A stretch of 64,000 nucleotides of DNA from Mesorhizobium australicum. GTDB lineage: Bacteria > Pseudomonadota > Alphaproteobacteria > Rhizobiales > Rhizobiaceae. The stretch lies in NCBI RefSeq assembly GCF_900177325.1, contig NZ_FXBL01000004.1, positions 2,976,001 to 3,040,000 of the forward strand, in the 5' to 3' direction. Shown here in pieces: positions 1 to 8,590 of this stretch (position 1 is the first letter of the stretch; every line of letters begins with the position of its first letter). A program made the translations under genes and the position numbers. The notes beneath the pieces are model-generated. The model had not been told where the DNA came from and did no database searches. It saw only the letters and a program-made list of their open reading frames with translations.

Positions 1-9
1 GATCGACGG

Positions 10-489
10 CTATTTGGCGAGCCTTCGCCAGGGATTTCCAATTCCCGCCGGCGGCGGAGCGCCCGCCGTGTGGACAACCGTTGCGCGGGCGATGGCGTAA
101 GCGCTGTCGAGCTGCTTCACACCGTCGATCATCAGCACCTGCTGGCGCTCTTCGGCGGCGATCAGCCTGCCCGAAACCGTGACAGCCTCGTAGATCTCCT
201 CCAGCCGGAAAGGCTCGGCCAGGGAGACGCGCACGAGCTGGTTGGGCGGGGGCGCCGCGGTGTGGATGCAGGCGCCCGCCCAGGGCACGAGGAGGAACTC
301 GTAGACGAGGTCGTTCTCGCGATCGACGGGAAGCAGATAGCCGTCGAGGCGCACGTCCAGCCCCGCCGCCGAGGGCGCGACGGCAAGTTGCTTCCAGGAG
401 ACGGGCCGTGGCCCCTCCTCAGCCGCGGCGAGCCCCTGCGGCATCATGGCAAGACATGCGAGCGCGAATGCGCGCAGCAGGTTTTCCAT
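10..489 (-). CDS. DUF3299 exported protein
   Basis: 159 residues. Residues 1-22 form a signal peptide ending in a run of alanines, so the protein is likely periplasmic. The core has the DUF3299 signature EFLLVPWAGACIH (64-76) followed by PPPNQLV, conserved in small exported proteins of unknown function. An earlier in-frame start exists 18 codons upstream, but this ATG has an AAAGGG Shine-Dalgarno sequence 9 bases before it and begins directly with the signal peptide. Family function is not established; exported DUF3299 proteins are often discussed with metal or lipoprotein transport, but nothing here proves that. Confidence 0.8.
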   Translation of the reverse strand: MENLLRAFALACLAMMPQGLAAAEEGPRPVSWKQLAVAPSAAGLDVRLDGYLLPVDRENDLVYEFLLVPWAGACIHTAAPPPNQLVRVSLAEPFRLEEIYEAVTVSGRLIAAEERQQVLMIDGVKQLDSAYAIARATVVHTAGAPPPAGIGNPWRRLAK

Positions 490-539
490 TCGGGAAAGCC
501 CTTTCGACACGTCGATTGAAGCGCCGCGCGAAGCGCGCG

Positions 540-1280
540 TCAATGGCCTGGAAGAGGGCGCTGCCTGGCCTTCCTGCTTTCTTCCCGCCTGGCGATGCCG
601 GCGAGCGTCTTCTCGGCGGTAAGTTCGCGGATGGCGTCTTTGCCGTTCCAGCGCGCCGTCTTATCGGGCGATTCGGCCAGCCGGCGTGCGGTTTCGAGGG
701 CGGCCGCGTTGAGCAGCATGGAGCGCTTGCCGATCGAGCGCAGCGCCCAATTCACCGCCTTCCTGACGAAATTGCGCGGGTCGGTGGCATGGCATTCGAT
801 GAGCGGGAGATAAGAGAGGAAGGTCTCGTCCGGCTCCTTCTTCCGGTGCACCACCGACCAGGCCATCATCGCAAAGGCGGTGCGGCGGACGAATTCGCGC
901 TCGTCCGCGGCGAATTCGTCAATCAGCTCCCGCCAGGCGTCGCTGTCGACGAACAGGTCCGAGACCCCGTCGACGATGTCCCAGGAATCGAAATCCGCTG
1001 CCCAGGCCCGCGCGTCGGCGGCGGTGAAGCGCTTCGGGTCGGCGGTGATCGAGGCGATGAAGCGCGCCTCGACAATGCCGCTCGCCCAGAGTTCGAAGGC
1101 GCGTTCGTGATTCTTGCCGATCAGCTTGCCGATGCGGCGCTGCTCGCCATGCGAAATGCCGAGTGCCCGATCGATCCTGATGCCATAGCGCTTCATGCCC
1201 TGCCGGTTCTCTTCCGAGCCGAGGGTCCCGAGATGCGCGATGACCTCCTGCGCGGTCGAGCCTTTCGACAGGTCGGCCAT
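540..1280 (-). CDS. DNA alkylation repair family protein (AlkD-like HEAT repeats)
   Basis: 246 residues, all-helical. The segment with W100, D101 and D104 (SWDIVDGVSD), the RRTAFAMMA stretch (132-140) and DPRNFVRKAVNWALRSIGK (167-185) match the AlkD/AlkC-type HEAT-repeat DNA glycosylase family, which removes N3/N7 alkylated purines in characterised members. The ATG shares one base with the stop of the upstream dehydrogenase gene (TGATG), so the two are translationally coupled. A longer in-frame reading to 1505 runs through that dehydrogenase in another frame and is rejected. The family includes members with no shown glycosylase activity, so the enzymatic role is inferred. Confidence 0.85.
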   Translation of the reverse strand: MADLSKGSTAQEVIAHLGTLGSEENRQGMKRYGIRIDRALGISHGEQRRIGKLIGKNHERAFELWASGIVEARFIASITADPKRFTAADARAWAADFDSWDIVDGVSDLFVDSDAWRELIDEFAADEREFVRRTAFAMMAWSVVHRKKEPDETFLSYLPLIECHATDPRNFVRKAVNWALRSIGKRSMLLNAAALETARRLAESPDKTARWNGKDAIRELTAEKTLAGIARREESRKARQRPLPGH

Positions 1281-2149
1281 CAGCGCTCCAGGCGCGCGAG
1301 CAGCGAAGACGTATCCCAGCGGCGTCCGCCCATCTGCTGCACATCCTTGTAGAACTGGTCTACCAGCGCGGTGACGGGCAGTTTCGCGCCGTTGCGGTCG
1401 GCCTCGTCCAGCACGATGCCGAGATCCTTGCGCATCCAGTCGACGGCGAAGCCGAAATCGTATTTGCCGGCATTCATGGTCTTGTGACGATTCTCCATCT
1501 GCCACGAGCCCGCGGCCCCCTTGGAGATGACGTCCACCACCTTCTCGATATCGAGCCCGGCCTTGCGGCCGAAATGGATGCCTTCCGCCAGACCCTGGAC
1601 AAGGCCGGCGATGCAGATCTGGTTGATCATCTTGGTGAGCTGGCCCGCGCCCGCCGGCCCCATCAGGCCAACCATCTTGGCATAGGACGAGATCATCGGC
1701 TTCGCCGTCTCGAAGACCGCCGGATCGCCACCCACCATGACGGTGAGCTGACCGTTTTCCGCGCCCGCCTGGCCGCCGGAGACCGGGGCGTCGAGGGCCG
1801 CGAAGCCACGCGCCCTGGCCTCGGCGTCGAGCACGCGCGCGATCTCGGCCGAAGCGGTCGTGTTGTCGACGAAGATCGCGCCCTTCTTCATCGTGTCGAA
1901 CGCGCCGTCTGCGCCGAGCGTCACCTGCCTGAGGTCATCGTCATTGCCGACGCAGGCGAAGACGAAGTCCTTGCCTTCGGCAGCCGCCGCCGGGGTCGGC
2001 GCGAAGGCGCCGCCATGTTCGGCCACCCACTTCTGCGCCTTGGCCGTTGTGCGGTTGTAGACGGTGACATCATGGCCGCCGCGGTTTTTCAGATGCGCCG
2101 CCATGGGATAGCCCATGACGCCAAGTCCCAGAAACGCGATGCTGGCCAT
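1280..2149 (-). CDS. NAD(P)-dependent beta-hydroxyacid dehydrogenase (3-hydroxyisobutyrate dehydrogenase family)
   Basis: 289 residues, the usual length. The Rossmann motif FLGLGVMGYPMA is at 5-16, the substrate-binding motif DAPVSGG at 120-126, and the catalytic lysine K173 lies in GQLTKMINQ. KDLGIVLDEA near the C terminus is also conserved. Members oxidise or reduce 3-hydroxyisobutyrate, tartronate semialdehyde, succinic semialdehyde or glyoxylate; the substrate cannot be read from sequence. The gene lies 33 bases downstream of the ABC permease gene and overlaps the AlkD-like gene, so it may be transcribed with the transporter, which would suggest a role in amino-acid breakdown (inference). 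Confidence 0.9.
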   Translation of the reverse strand: MASIAFLGLGVMGYPMAAHLKNRGGHDVTVYNRTTAKAQKWVAEHGGAFAPTPAAAAEGKDFVFACVGNDDDLRQVTLGADGAFDTMKKGAIFVDNTTASAEIARVLDAEARARGFAALDAPVSGGQAGAENGQLTVMVGGDPAVFETAKPMISSYAKMVGLMGPAGAGQLTKMINQICIAGLVQGLAEGIHFGRKAGLDIEKVVDVISKGAAGSWQMENRHKTMNAGKYDFGFAVDWMRKDLGIVLDEADRNGAKLPVTALVDQFYKDVQQMGGRRWDTSSLLARLER

Positions 2150-2182
2150 GTCAAATTCTCCTGAAGTCGATGGTGTCGCGCG

Positions 2183-3010
2183 TCAGCGCCTCAAGTGGCG
2201 CGTGATGCGCCTTTCGATCAGCTCGACGACATTGCGCAGCAGCTCGACGATCGCAAGATAGATGATCGCCGCCCAGATGTAGGTCTGGAAATCGAAGCTG
2301 CGCGAATAGGCGAGCCGGGTGACGCCCATCAGGTCGTAGACCGTGATGATGGCGACGATGGCTGATCCCTTGATCATCAGGATCAGCTCGTTGCCGTAGG
2401 GTCGCAGCGCGACGATGAGCGCTTGCGGCAGGATCACCATCCTCAGCGTCTGCCATTTCGACAGGCCAAGCGATGCGGCACCTTCCCATTGGCCCTTGCC
2501 GACGCTCTCGATCGCGCCGCGCAGAATCTCCGCCTGATAGGCCGCGGTGTTGAGCGTGAAGGCGAACACGGCGCAGTACCAGGCCTCGCGGAAGAAGGTC
2601 CAGAGCCCGACCATCTCGAGCTGCGGCCGGAATGTGCCGAGGCCGTAATAGATCAGAAAGGTCTGGGCGAGCAGCGGCGTGCCGCGGAAGAAATAGACGT
2701 AGGCGTAGGCGATCGCCGACAGGACGCGGTTTTTCGACATCCGCATCGCCGTTACCGGGATCGACAGGAGTACGCCGAGCACTGTGGAGACGCCGACGAG
2801 AAGCAGTGTGACGCCGAGGCCGGAGACGTAGTTGGCCGAATAGCGCTCGAACAGCGCCGGATCCCAGGCGGTGACCAGATAGGCGACGAGGGCGAGCCCC
2901 AGCAGGATCCAGACCCCGACCAGCATATAGCCGGCGATGCGCTTGCCCGGCCAACCGCGCTCTACGGGCGGCGGCAGATCCAGCGCTTCGGCGTCCGACA
3001 CGGCGCTCAT
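2183..3010 (-). CDS. Polar amino acid ABC transporter permease (HisM-like)
   Basis: 275 residues with several membrane segments. FFRGTPLLAQ (108-117) and the cytoplasmic EAA loop AEILRGAIESVGKGQWEG (160-177) are typical of HisM/HisQ-type permeases, and the loop would dock the ATPase. An N-terminal cytoplasmic tail of about 25 residues precedes the first membrane helix. The start overlaps the stop of the partner permease gene (ATGA). Together with that permease and the binding protein it should form the membrane channel for lysine/arginine/ornithine/histidine-type substrates. No ATP-binding subunit is encoded nearby. Confidence 0.92.
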   Translation of the reverse strand: MSAVSDAEALDLPPPVERGWPGKRIAGYMLVGVWILLGLALVAYLVTAWDPALFERYSANYVSGLGVTLLLVGVSTVLGVLLSIPVTAMRMSKNRVLSAIAYAYVYFFRGTPLLAQTFLIYYGLGTFRPQLEMVGLWTFFREAWYCAVFAFTLNTAAYQAEILRGAIESVGKGQWEGAASLGLSKWQTLRMVILPQALIVALRPYGNELILMIKGSAIVAIITVYDLMGVTRLAYSRSFDFQTYIWAAIIYLAIVELLRNVVELIERRITRHLRR

Positions 3011-3720
3011 CGGCGCGCTCCAGACTGGCTGACGGAACGCTCGACCGCGTTGATGCCGAAGGAGGAGATGATGGCCAGCACGAGATAGATGAGGCAGGCG
3101 ACGCCGAAGAACAGGAACGGCTCGCGGGTGACGCGGGCGGCGACACCGCTCTGCCGCAGGATGTCGGACAGGCCGATCGCGGACACCAGCGCGGTGTCCT
3201 TAAGGAGGATGAGCCAGAGATTGGCGAGGCCGGGCAGGGCGATCCGCACCAGTTGCGGCAGGATCACCAGCCGCATGGTCTGGTAGCCGGTCAGACCGAT
3301 GGCGAAGCCGCCCTCGTACTGGCCGCGCGGGATGGCGCGGAAGGCGGAGAGGAAGACCTCGCTCGCGTAGGAGGAGAAGACTACGCCGAGCGCCACCATG
3401 CCGGAAACGAAGCTGTTGACCTCGATCGTCGCCGTCGGGTCGATCATGTGCACGAGGCTCTGCAACAGCGTCTGCACGCCGTAATAGACGAGGAAGAGCG
3501 TCAGGAGCTCGGGCAAGCCGCGGAAGATCGTGGTGTAGACGTTGCCGGCGAGCCTGAGCGAGGGTTCGTTCGACTGCTTGGCGAGCGCCACGACGAAGCC
3601 GATGGCGAGCCCGACGGGAAGCGTCGCGAGCGCGAGCGAGACGGTGATGAAGACGCCATAGGCGATGTCGTCGAGCCAGCCCTCCGGCCCCCAGCTCAGC
3701 AGCGTCCAGACACTCTGCAT
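3007..3720 (-). CDS. Polar amino acid ABC transporter permease (HisQ-like)
   Basis: 237 residues from the ATG that gives MQSVWTLLSW. A further upstream in-frame start would add 24 residues with no homology character. The first membrane segment begins near residue 20, IFRGLPELL is at 65-73, and the EAA loop SEVFLSAFRAIPRGQYEG is at 120-137. It pairs with the HisM-like permease, with which it shares an ATGA overlap, and follows the binding-protein gene by 87 bases. Family knowledge supports import of basic or polar amino acids; substrate specificity is inferred from the binding protein. Confidence 0.92.
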   Translation of the reverse strand: MQSVWTLLSWGPEGWLDDIAYGVFITVSLALATLPVGLAIGFVVALAKQSNEPSLRLAGNVYTTIFRGLPELLTLFLVYYGVQTLLQSLVHMIDPTATIEVNSFVSGMVALGVVFSSYASEVFLSAFRAIPRGQYEGGFAIGLTGYQTMRLVILPQLVRIALPGLANLWLILLKDTALVSAIGLSDILRQSGVAARVTREPFLFFGVACLIYLVLAIISSFGINAVERSVSQSGARR

Positions 3721-3807
3721 CAGCGCGTTTGCTTCATCCGTTGGCGGGACAGCAGGATGGGAGGCGACGGCGGAAAGTGCCCGCCGCCGCACCCGGACTC
3801 ATGCGGC

Positions 3808-4587
3808 TCAGCCGCCGTAGACGTCGAAGGTGAAGTACTTGTCGTTGATTTCCTTGTACTTCCCGTTCTTGCGGATCGCATCGATCGCGGCGTTGAACTT
3901 GTCGGCCAGCGCCGTCTCGCCCTTGCGGACGGCGATACCGGCGCCCTCGCCATGGATCTCCGGCACCGGCGTGATCATGCCGGCGATCTTGCAGCAGGCG
4001 CCGTCGGCGGTCTTCAGCCACTCGTCCAGCACGACAACGTCGTCGGTAACGGCGTCGAGGCGGCCGTTGGCGATGTCGAGGAAGAATTCCTGGCTGGTCG
4101 GATAGCCCTTCAGCGTCGAGTCCGTATAGGTCTTCTCGGCATAGTTGAAATGGGTCGTGGAGGTCGCCGCGCCGATCGTCTTGCCGGCCAGATCCTCCTT
4201 GGATGCGCCCTTCACGTCGCTGTCCTTGGGCACGACGATCGCCGAGGGCGTGTGATAGTATTTGTGCGTGAAGTCGACTTTCTGCTTGCGCTCGTCGGTG
4301 ATCGACATCGAGGCGATGATCGCGTCGAACTTGCCGGCCTGCAGCGCCGGGATGATGCCGTCCCAGTCCTGCGTGACGAATTCGCACTTGACCTTCATCT
4401 CCTCGCAGAGCGCGTTGGCGATGTCGATGTCGAAGCCCTCGAGCTTGCCGTCGGAGGTCAGGTTGTTGAAGGGGGGATAGGCGCCTTCGGTGCCGATCTT
4501 CAGGGTCTCCTGCGCGTTGGCCGCTCCCAGGCCAAACGCAAACGCGGCGGCGGTCAGACCGAGCGCCAGACGCTTCGTAATACGCAT
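3808..4587 (-). CDS. Periplasmic amino acid-binding protein (family 3 solute-binding)
   Basis: 259 residues. A signal peptide runs from MRITKRL to ANA at residue 25, then the mature protein begins QETLKIGTEGAYPPFN, the classic first strand of the lysine/arginine/ornithine- and histidine-binding family. The rest aligns in character over the full SBP_bac_3 fold. An ATG two codons upstream (4593) directly abuts the GAGG sequence, so the second ATG, six bases from it, is the better start. It is the first gene of the importer run. The pair of cysteines in the ACCKIAG stretch may form a disulfide as in related binding proteins. Confidence 0.92.
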   Translation of the reverse strand: MRITKRLALGLTAAAFAFGLGAANAQETLKIGTEGAYPPFNNLTSDGKLEGFDIDIANALCEEMKVKCEFVTQDWDGIIPALQAGKFDAIIASMSITDERKQKVDFTHKYYHTPSAIVVPKDSDVKGASKEDLAGKTIGAATSTTHFNYAEKTYTDSTLKGYPTSQEFFLDIANGRLDAVTDDVVVLDEWLKTADGACCKIAGMITPVPEIHGEGAGIAVRKGETALADKFNAAIDAIRKNGKYKEINDKYFTFDVYGG

Positions 4588-4735
4588 GTTCATCCTCTTT
4601 CTTTGTAGTTGCCGCCCCGCATGCGAGGCGGTGTCGTGCGGGTCGCTTTGCCCGCAAACTGGCCGATATTCCCACTATTATCGCGCGGATTGCAATCGCA
4701 AAACCGCCCTGCAGCATGCCGTGTGCGGCATCGGA

Positions 4736-5257
4736 TCAGGCCGCGGGCGGAGGGTGCAGTTCCATGCGGGCGGCGATGAAATCGGCGATGGCCGGGACAT
4801 CGTCGATGCCGAAGACCGGAAGCGGTTCGCCCGGCTGCGGCACGTCGGCGGCGACGGCGACGATCGCCGGGTCGCCTGGAGACAGCGAAGCGGTGTCCTT
4901 CGCGCCCAGCCGGCGCGTCTCTATCTTGAGATGCGCCTCGCGCTTGTAGCCTTCGACCAGGACAAGGTCGCAAGGGGCGAGCCGTGCGAGGATTTGTGCG
5001 AGCGGCGGCTCGTCCTCGTCGCGCAGTTCGTGCATCAGCGCCCAGCGCCCGTGCGAGACGATCGCCACCTCATGCGCGCCGGCTGTTCGGTGGCGGAAGG
5101 AATCGGTGCCTTCCTTGTCGATGTCGAAGGAATGGTGGGCGTGCTTGACCGTCGAGATGCGGTAGCCGCGCCGGGTGAACTCGGCGACGAGCCGCTCGGT
5201 GAGCGTCGTCTTGCCGGAGTTCTTCCAGCCGGTGATGCCGAACACCTTCGCGTTCAT
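4736..5257 (-). CDS. mobB: Molybdopterin-guanine dinucleotide biosynthesis protein MobB
   Basis: 173 residues. The P-loop GITGWKNSGKTTL (7-19) and the following HAHHSFDIDKEGTDSFRH segment are characteristic of MobB, a GTP-binding accessory protein that helps MobA attach GMP to molybdopterin in the cytoplasm. The ATG overlaps the mobA stop (ATGA), the usual mobAB order. It ends the transporter-mobA-mobB run on this strand. MobB is dispensable in characterised bacteria, so its exact contribution remains open. Confidence 0.95.
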   Translation of the reverse strand: MNAKVFGITGWKNSGKTTLTERLVAEFTRRGYRISTVKHAHHSFDIDKEGTDSFRHRTAGAHEVAIVSHGRWALMHELRDEDEPPLAQILARLAPCDLVLVEGYKREAHLKIETRRLGAKDTASLSPGDPAIVAVAADVPQPGEPLPVFGIDDVPAIADFIAARMELHPPPAA

Positions 5258-5844
5258 TCCGCCGATTCCAGCAAGCTTTCTGCCCTTGCGAGCTCTTCCG
5301 GCGTGTTGACGTTGAAGAACGGATCGAACGGGACGGCCGGAAAGTCGACCGCGACATAGCCGGCCGCCTCGGCGAAATCCAGCACTCTGCGCGAGGTTCC
5401 TGACTGAAGAACCGCCTCCAGGGCGGCCCGCAAGGACACCGGCCACAGCGCACAGGTGGGATGAAGCCTGCCCTCCGAGCGCGCGATGGCGACGCCTGCG
5501 CCGACTTCATTCAGCCTGCTCACGAAATCGGCCGGCAGGAAGGGCGTATCGACCGAGACCGTGGCGACATGGGTGACACCTGCGATGCCTTCGGCCCAGC
5601 ACAGGCCGGCGTGAAGGCCGGCGAGGGGACCGGGAAAGCCTGCGAAGCGATCGCGGAGCACCGGGCTTGCGCCCGCGACTTCGTCCAGCTCGGCATTCGA
5701 ATTGATCGCCAGCGCGTTGACCTGCGGCGCAAGGCGCGCGGTCAGCCGGGCGAGCAGCGTCTGTCCGCCGAGCTCGACCAGCGCCTTGTTGCGCCCGCCC
5801 ATGCGTGACGACAACCCGCCGGCGAGGATGACGCCCGCGATCAT
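5254..5844 (-). CDS. mobA: Molybdenum cofactor guanylyltransferase MobA
   Basis: 196 residues, normal for the family. The nucleotide-binding motif ILAGGLSSRMGG (6-17) with the downstream lysine in RNKALVELGG, and the metal-binding SVDTPFLP (97-104), identify MobA, which transfers GMP from GTP to molybdopterin to make the bis-MGD cofactor. A longer reading of the same frame runs into the MFS transporter gene and is a shadow. The start overlaps the MFS stop by ATGA and the stop overlaps the mobB start by ATGA, so three genes are coupled. Confidence 0.95.
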   Translation of the reverse strand: MIAGVILAGGLSSRMGGRNKALVELGGQTLLARLTARLAPQVNALAINSNAELDEVAGASPVLRDRFAGFPGPLAGLHAGLCWAEGIAGVTHVATVSVDTPFLPADFVSRLNEVGAGVAIARSEGRLHPTCALWPVSLRAALEAVLQSGTSRRVLDFAEAAGYVAVDFPAVPFDPFFNVNTPEELARAESLLESAE

Positions 5845-7052
5845 GGCCGTGAGGCGCCGCCGGCGCGCGATACCACCATGATGAACGAGCTCGCCGCGAT
5901 CGCGGCGATCGCCGAGAAGAGCATGATCGCGAGCAGCGGATAGACGCCTGTTTCCGGCGACAGGAACAGGCCCGGCAGGGCGGAGAGCGCCGCGCCGCCG
6001 CCGATCTGCATCGCGCCACCGAGGCCTGAGGCCGATCCGGCAAGGCTCGGCTTGACGCTGACAACGCCCGAATTGGCGCTCGGCAGCGTGAAGCCATTGC
6101 CCGCGGTCGCAATGGCCGCCGGTACGAAAAGCGCCAGCGGATCCGCGACGCCGGACGTGAACAGCGCGATGGCGATGAGCACCGCGACGCCCGAGATGAT
6201 GTTTCCGGCGAGCATCATCCTGTTGATCCCGACGCGGGCCGTGTAGCGGCCCGCGATGAAATTGCCGACCATGTATCCGAGGCCGAGGCAAGCGAAATAG
6301 AAGCCGTAGGTGGACGGCGACATTCCGAACAGGACCGATGAGACGTAGGGCGCGCCGCCAAGGAAGGTGAAGAACGAGCCCGAGGTGAAGGCGGCGGTCA
6401 GCGCATAGCCCCAGAACAGCCGCGAGCGCAGCAGTTCGGGATAGGCGCGGAACTGCGCGCCGAGGCTCGCGGAGGGATTGCGGTTGGTCTCGCCGAGATC
6501 GAAAAAGATGATGGCGAAGGACAGGATGCCGAAGGCGAGAGTCAGCCCGAAGGTCGCCTGCCAGCCGTAGAGCTCGTCGAGCACGCCGCCGATGGCAGGC
6601 CCTATCATCGGCACCAGCGTCATGCCCATGGTGATGTAGCCGATGCGGCTGGCGGCAAGGTTGGCGCTGACCGTGTCGCGCACGATCGCGCGCGACAGCA
6701 CCATGCCCGCCGCTGCGAAGGCCTGGAAGACCCTGCACGCCAGGAGGAACTCGATCGTCGGCGCAAAGATCGCCGCGAGCGTCGCCACGATGAAGATCGC
6801 GAAGGAGGCGAGCATCACCGGCCGCCGGCCAAATCGGTCGGAGGCGGGGCCTACCAGAAGCTGCAGCACTGCTGTGGAGGCGAGGTGCAGCGAGACGGTG
6901 AGCTGGACCAGCCCGTAATCCGCCTCGAAATAGCGCGCCATGGCCGGCAGCGAGGGCAGGAAGACATTGAGCGCCAGCGCGCCAGCCGACGTCGCGACGA
7001 CGAGAGTTGTGACGTGCGGCGCCGTGCGGCGGTTGAGATAGGCTCGCGACAC
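5841..7052 (-). CDS. Bcr/CflA-type MFS drug efflux transporter
   Basis: 403 residues with about 12 membrane segments. The loop-2/3 motif GPASDRFGRRPVMLA (68-82) and the segment FQAFAAAGMVLSRAIVRD after helix 3 match the Bcr/CflA subgroup of drug:H+ antiporters, which export compounds such as bicyclomycin or chloramphenicol. The start codon is GTG, sharing one base with the EamA gene's stop (TAGTG). Its tight coupling to mobA appears positional; no functional tie to molybdenum cofactor is known. Confidence 0.9.
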   Translation of the reverse strand: MSRAYLNRRTAPHVTTLVVATSAGALALNVFLPSLPAMARYFEADYGLVQLTVSLHLASTAVLQLLVGPASDRFGRRPVMLASFAIFIVATLAAIFAPTIEFLLACRVFQAFAAAGMVLSRAIVRDTVSANLAASRIGYITMGMTLVPMIGPAIGGVLDELYGWQATFGLTLAFGILSFAIIFFDLGETNRNPSASLGAQFRAYPELLRSRLFWGYALTAAFTSGSFFTFLGGAPYVSSVLFGMSPSTYGFYFACLGLGYMVGNFIAGRYTARVGINRMMLAGNIISGVAVLIAIALFTSGVADPLALFVPAAIATAGNGFTLPSANSGVVSVKPSLAGSASGLGGAMQIGGGAALSALPGLFLSPETGVYPLLAIMLFSAIAAIAASSFIMVVSRAGGASRP

Positions 7053-7969
7053 TAGAGGCCGTCCGGCGCCATGGCGGGGGAAGTGCTCTCCGCGCCCGGA
7101 CGACGACCTACGACACGCTCGCGGTAGAGCATGTAGATGCCCGAGCCGACGATGATGGTAGAGCCGATGATCATGGCGAGATCAGGGATATCGGCGAAGA
7201 TCAGATAGCCGAGCAGGATCGCCCAGATGAGGGCCGTGTAGCGGAACGGCGCTACGAAGGAGATGTCGCCGACCCGCAGGGACAGGATGATGAACTGGTA
7301 GCCGACGACCAAAAGCACCGCGGCAAGCGCGAGCATCGCAACGGCGCTGTATGGCACCGGTGCCCAGCCGCCCATCGGAACGACGAGAATGCCGCCTGTC
7401 AACGTGACCACGACCGCCGTCGCGGTGGAGACGAGGAAGGATGATATCTCCTGCGGGATGCGCTTGGTGGCGATGTCGCGGATGGCGCAGAAGAATACGC
7501 AGGCCAGCGCCCACAGCGAATAGACGCTGAACCCTTCGAGGCCGGGCCGGACGATGATCAGCACGCCGCCGAAGCCGGCTGCGATCGAAAGCCAGCGACG
7601 CCAGCCGACCGGCTCGCCGAGAACCATCGCAGCACCCATCGTTACGGCAAGCGGCAGAGCCTGAAGGACGGCCGAGACATTGGCGATCGGCAGGTGGCTC
7701 AGCGCCAACAGGAAGCAGGAGGTGGCCAGCGCTTCGCCCATGACACGAACGGCGACCATCGGATGGAACGCCTGTCCGATCCGCCGCAGCGCGCCACGAT
7801 GCCAGGCGATCAGGCCGATCATACTGCAGGCGAAAAGGCCGCGGATCAGCATGATCTGGCCCGGATTGATCGACTCTGAGGAGAGCTTGGTCAATGCGTC
7901 GTTCAACGTAAAGCCGACCATCGAAATCGCCATGAACACGGCGCCGCGCAGATTGGGCGAGAGGGGCAA
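7052..7969 (-). CDS. EamA/DMT-family transporter
   Basis: About 305 residues with ten predicted membrane helices in two EamA repeats, the drug/metabolite transporter fold. GAVFMAISMVGFTLNDALTK begins the first repeat, and RYTALIWAILLGYLIF lies in the second. Start choice is uncertain: a TTG at 7969 gives MPLSPNLRGAVFM and the typical family length, whereas an ATG at 8068 would add a 33-residue arginine-rich leader without a clear Shine-Dalgarno sequence. The substrate is unknown. It heads a run of four overlapping genes ending with mobB. Confidence 0.85.
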   Translation of the reverse strand: MPLSPNLRGAVFMAISMVGFTLNDALTKLSSESINPGQIMLIRGLFACSMIGLIAWHRGALRRIGQAFHPMVAVRVMGEALATSCFLLALSHLPIANVSAVLQALPLAVTMGAAMVLGEPVGWRRWLSIAAGFGGVLIIVRPGLEGFSVYSLWALACVFFCAIRDIATKRIPQEISSFLVSTATAVVVTLTGGILVVPMGGWAPVPYSAVAMLALAAVLLVVGYQFIILSLRVGDISFVAPFRYTALIWAILLGYLIFADIPDLAMIIGSTIIVGSGIYMLYRERVVGRRPGAESTSPAMAPDGL

Positions 7970-8069
7970 TGGACGTTTCCGAATTTCTGGCCAGCGAAGC
8001 AGCCTGTTTTCGGATCGGTGTAGCAGTCGGACCGCAAATCGCAACCGATATGCGATGGTCCAGAGCACA

Positions 8070-8094
8070 GGCCCCGGAACGTTGCCCCGGGGCC
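8070..8094 (-). terminator. Possible terminator hairpin after the small exported protein gene
   Basis: An 8-bp perfect stem, GGCCCCGG at 8070-8077 and CCGGGGCC at 8087-8094, lies 22 bases past the stop of the minus-strand gene ending at 8116. There is no strong T-run after it, so an intrinsic terminator is only a possibility. Confidence 0.35.
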
Positions 8095-8115
8095 GTTGGG
8101 CGGGTAGTCCGACCG

Positions 8116-8475
8116 TCAGTTGGCCGGCGTCAGCTTCTCCGTGCCGGTTCCGCCTTCACCCTGGATGGTCCAAAGTCCTTCCATCGAGCCGTCGGCATTG
8201 ATCTTGTAGATGACAAGGCCGATTGAATCCTCGAGCACATAGGCGGCGGCGAACGCATTGTCGTTGCGGCTGCAGATGCCGTGCGATTCGGTCGAGCCGG
8301 TGACCCAGTGGATCTCGCAGGTCGTATCGCTGGTCAGGGTGATGTCGGCGGTGCCCTCATAGGTGCTGCCGTTATGGTTGGTGCCTTCGACGGTGTACGA
8401 GCCGCCGATGTTTTGCGCCTGCGCCACGCTTGCCAGTCCGGCGAGGGCCAGACCGAGTGCGAATGTCCTGAACAT
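8116..8475 (-). CDS. Small exported protein of unknown function
   Basis: 119 residues. MFRTFALGLALAGLASVAQA is a clear signal peptide. The mature part starts NIGGSYTVEGTNHNGSTY, with GSYxVxGTNxxGxxYxG resembling small secreted beta-sandwich proteins known only as hypothetical (LIC10280-like pattern, from memory). Two cysteines, in TTCEIHW and HGICSRND, could pair. The ATG has a strong GGGGAG Shine-Dalgarno sequence; an upstream ATG nine codons earlier is rejected. A 9-bp hairpin touches the Shine-Dalgarno sequence and may affect translation. Confidence 0.75.
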   Translation of the reverse strand: MFRTFALGLALAGLASVAQAQNIGGSYTVEGTNHNGSTYEGTADITLTSDTTCEIHWVTGSTESHGICSRNDNAFAAAYVLEDSIGLVIYKINADGSMEGLWTIQGEGGTGTEKLTPAN

Positions 8476-8488
8476 GTCGGAAAACTCC

Positions 8489-8512
8489 CCCGCGGACGAC
8501 ATTGTCCGCGGG
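8489..8512 (-). promoter_or_regulatory. 5' UTR hairpin overlapping the Shine-Dalgarno sequence
   Basis: CCCGCGGAC (8489-8497) and GTCCGCGGG (8504-8512) form a perfect 9-bp stem with a six-base loop, just upstream of the start at 8475. On the minus-strand transcript the stem includes the first two bases of GGGGAG (8490-8485), so folding could limit ribosome access. This is seen in sequence; regulation is inference. Confidence 0.45.
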
Positions 8513-8590
8513 CAAGAACAGTACGTAGGTGCGAAATGGCTGTAAATGCCGTTACGGAAATTTCGAACGGGGCCGGGGGCGCATATTGGC

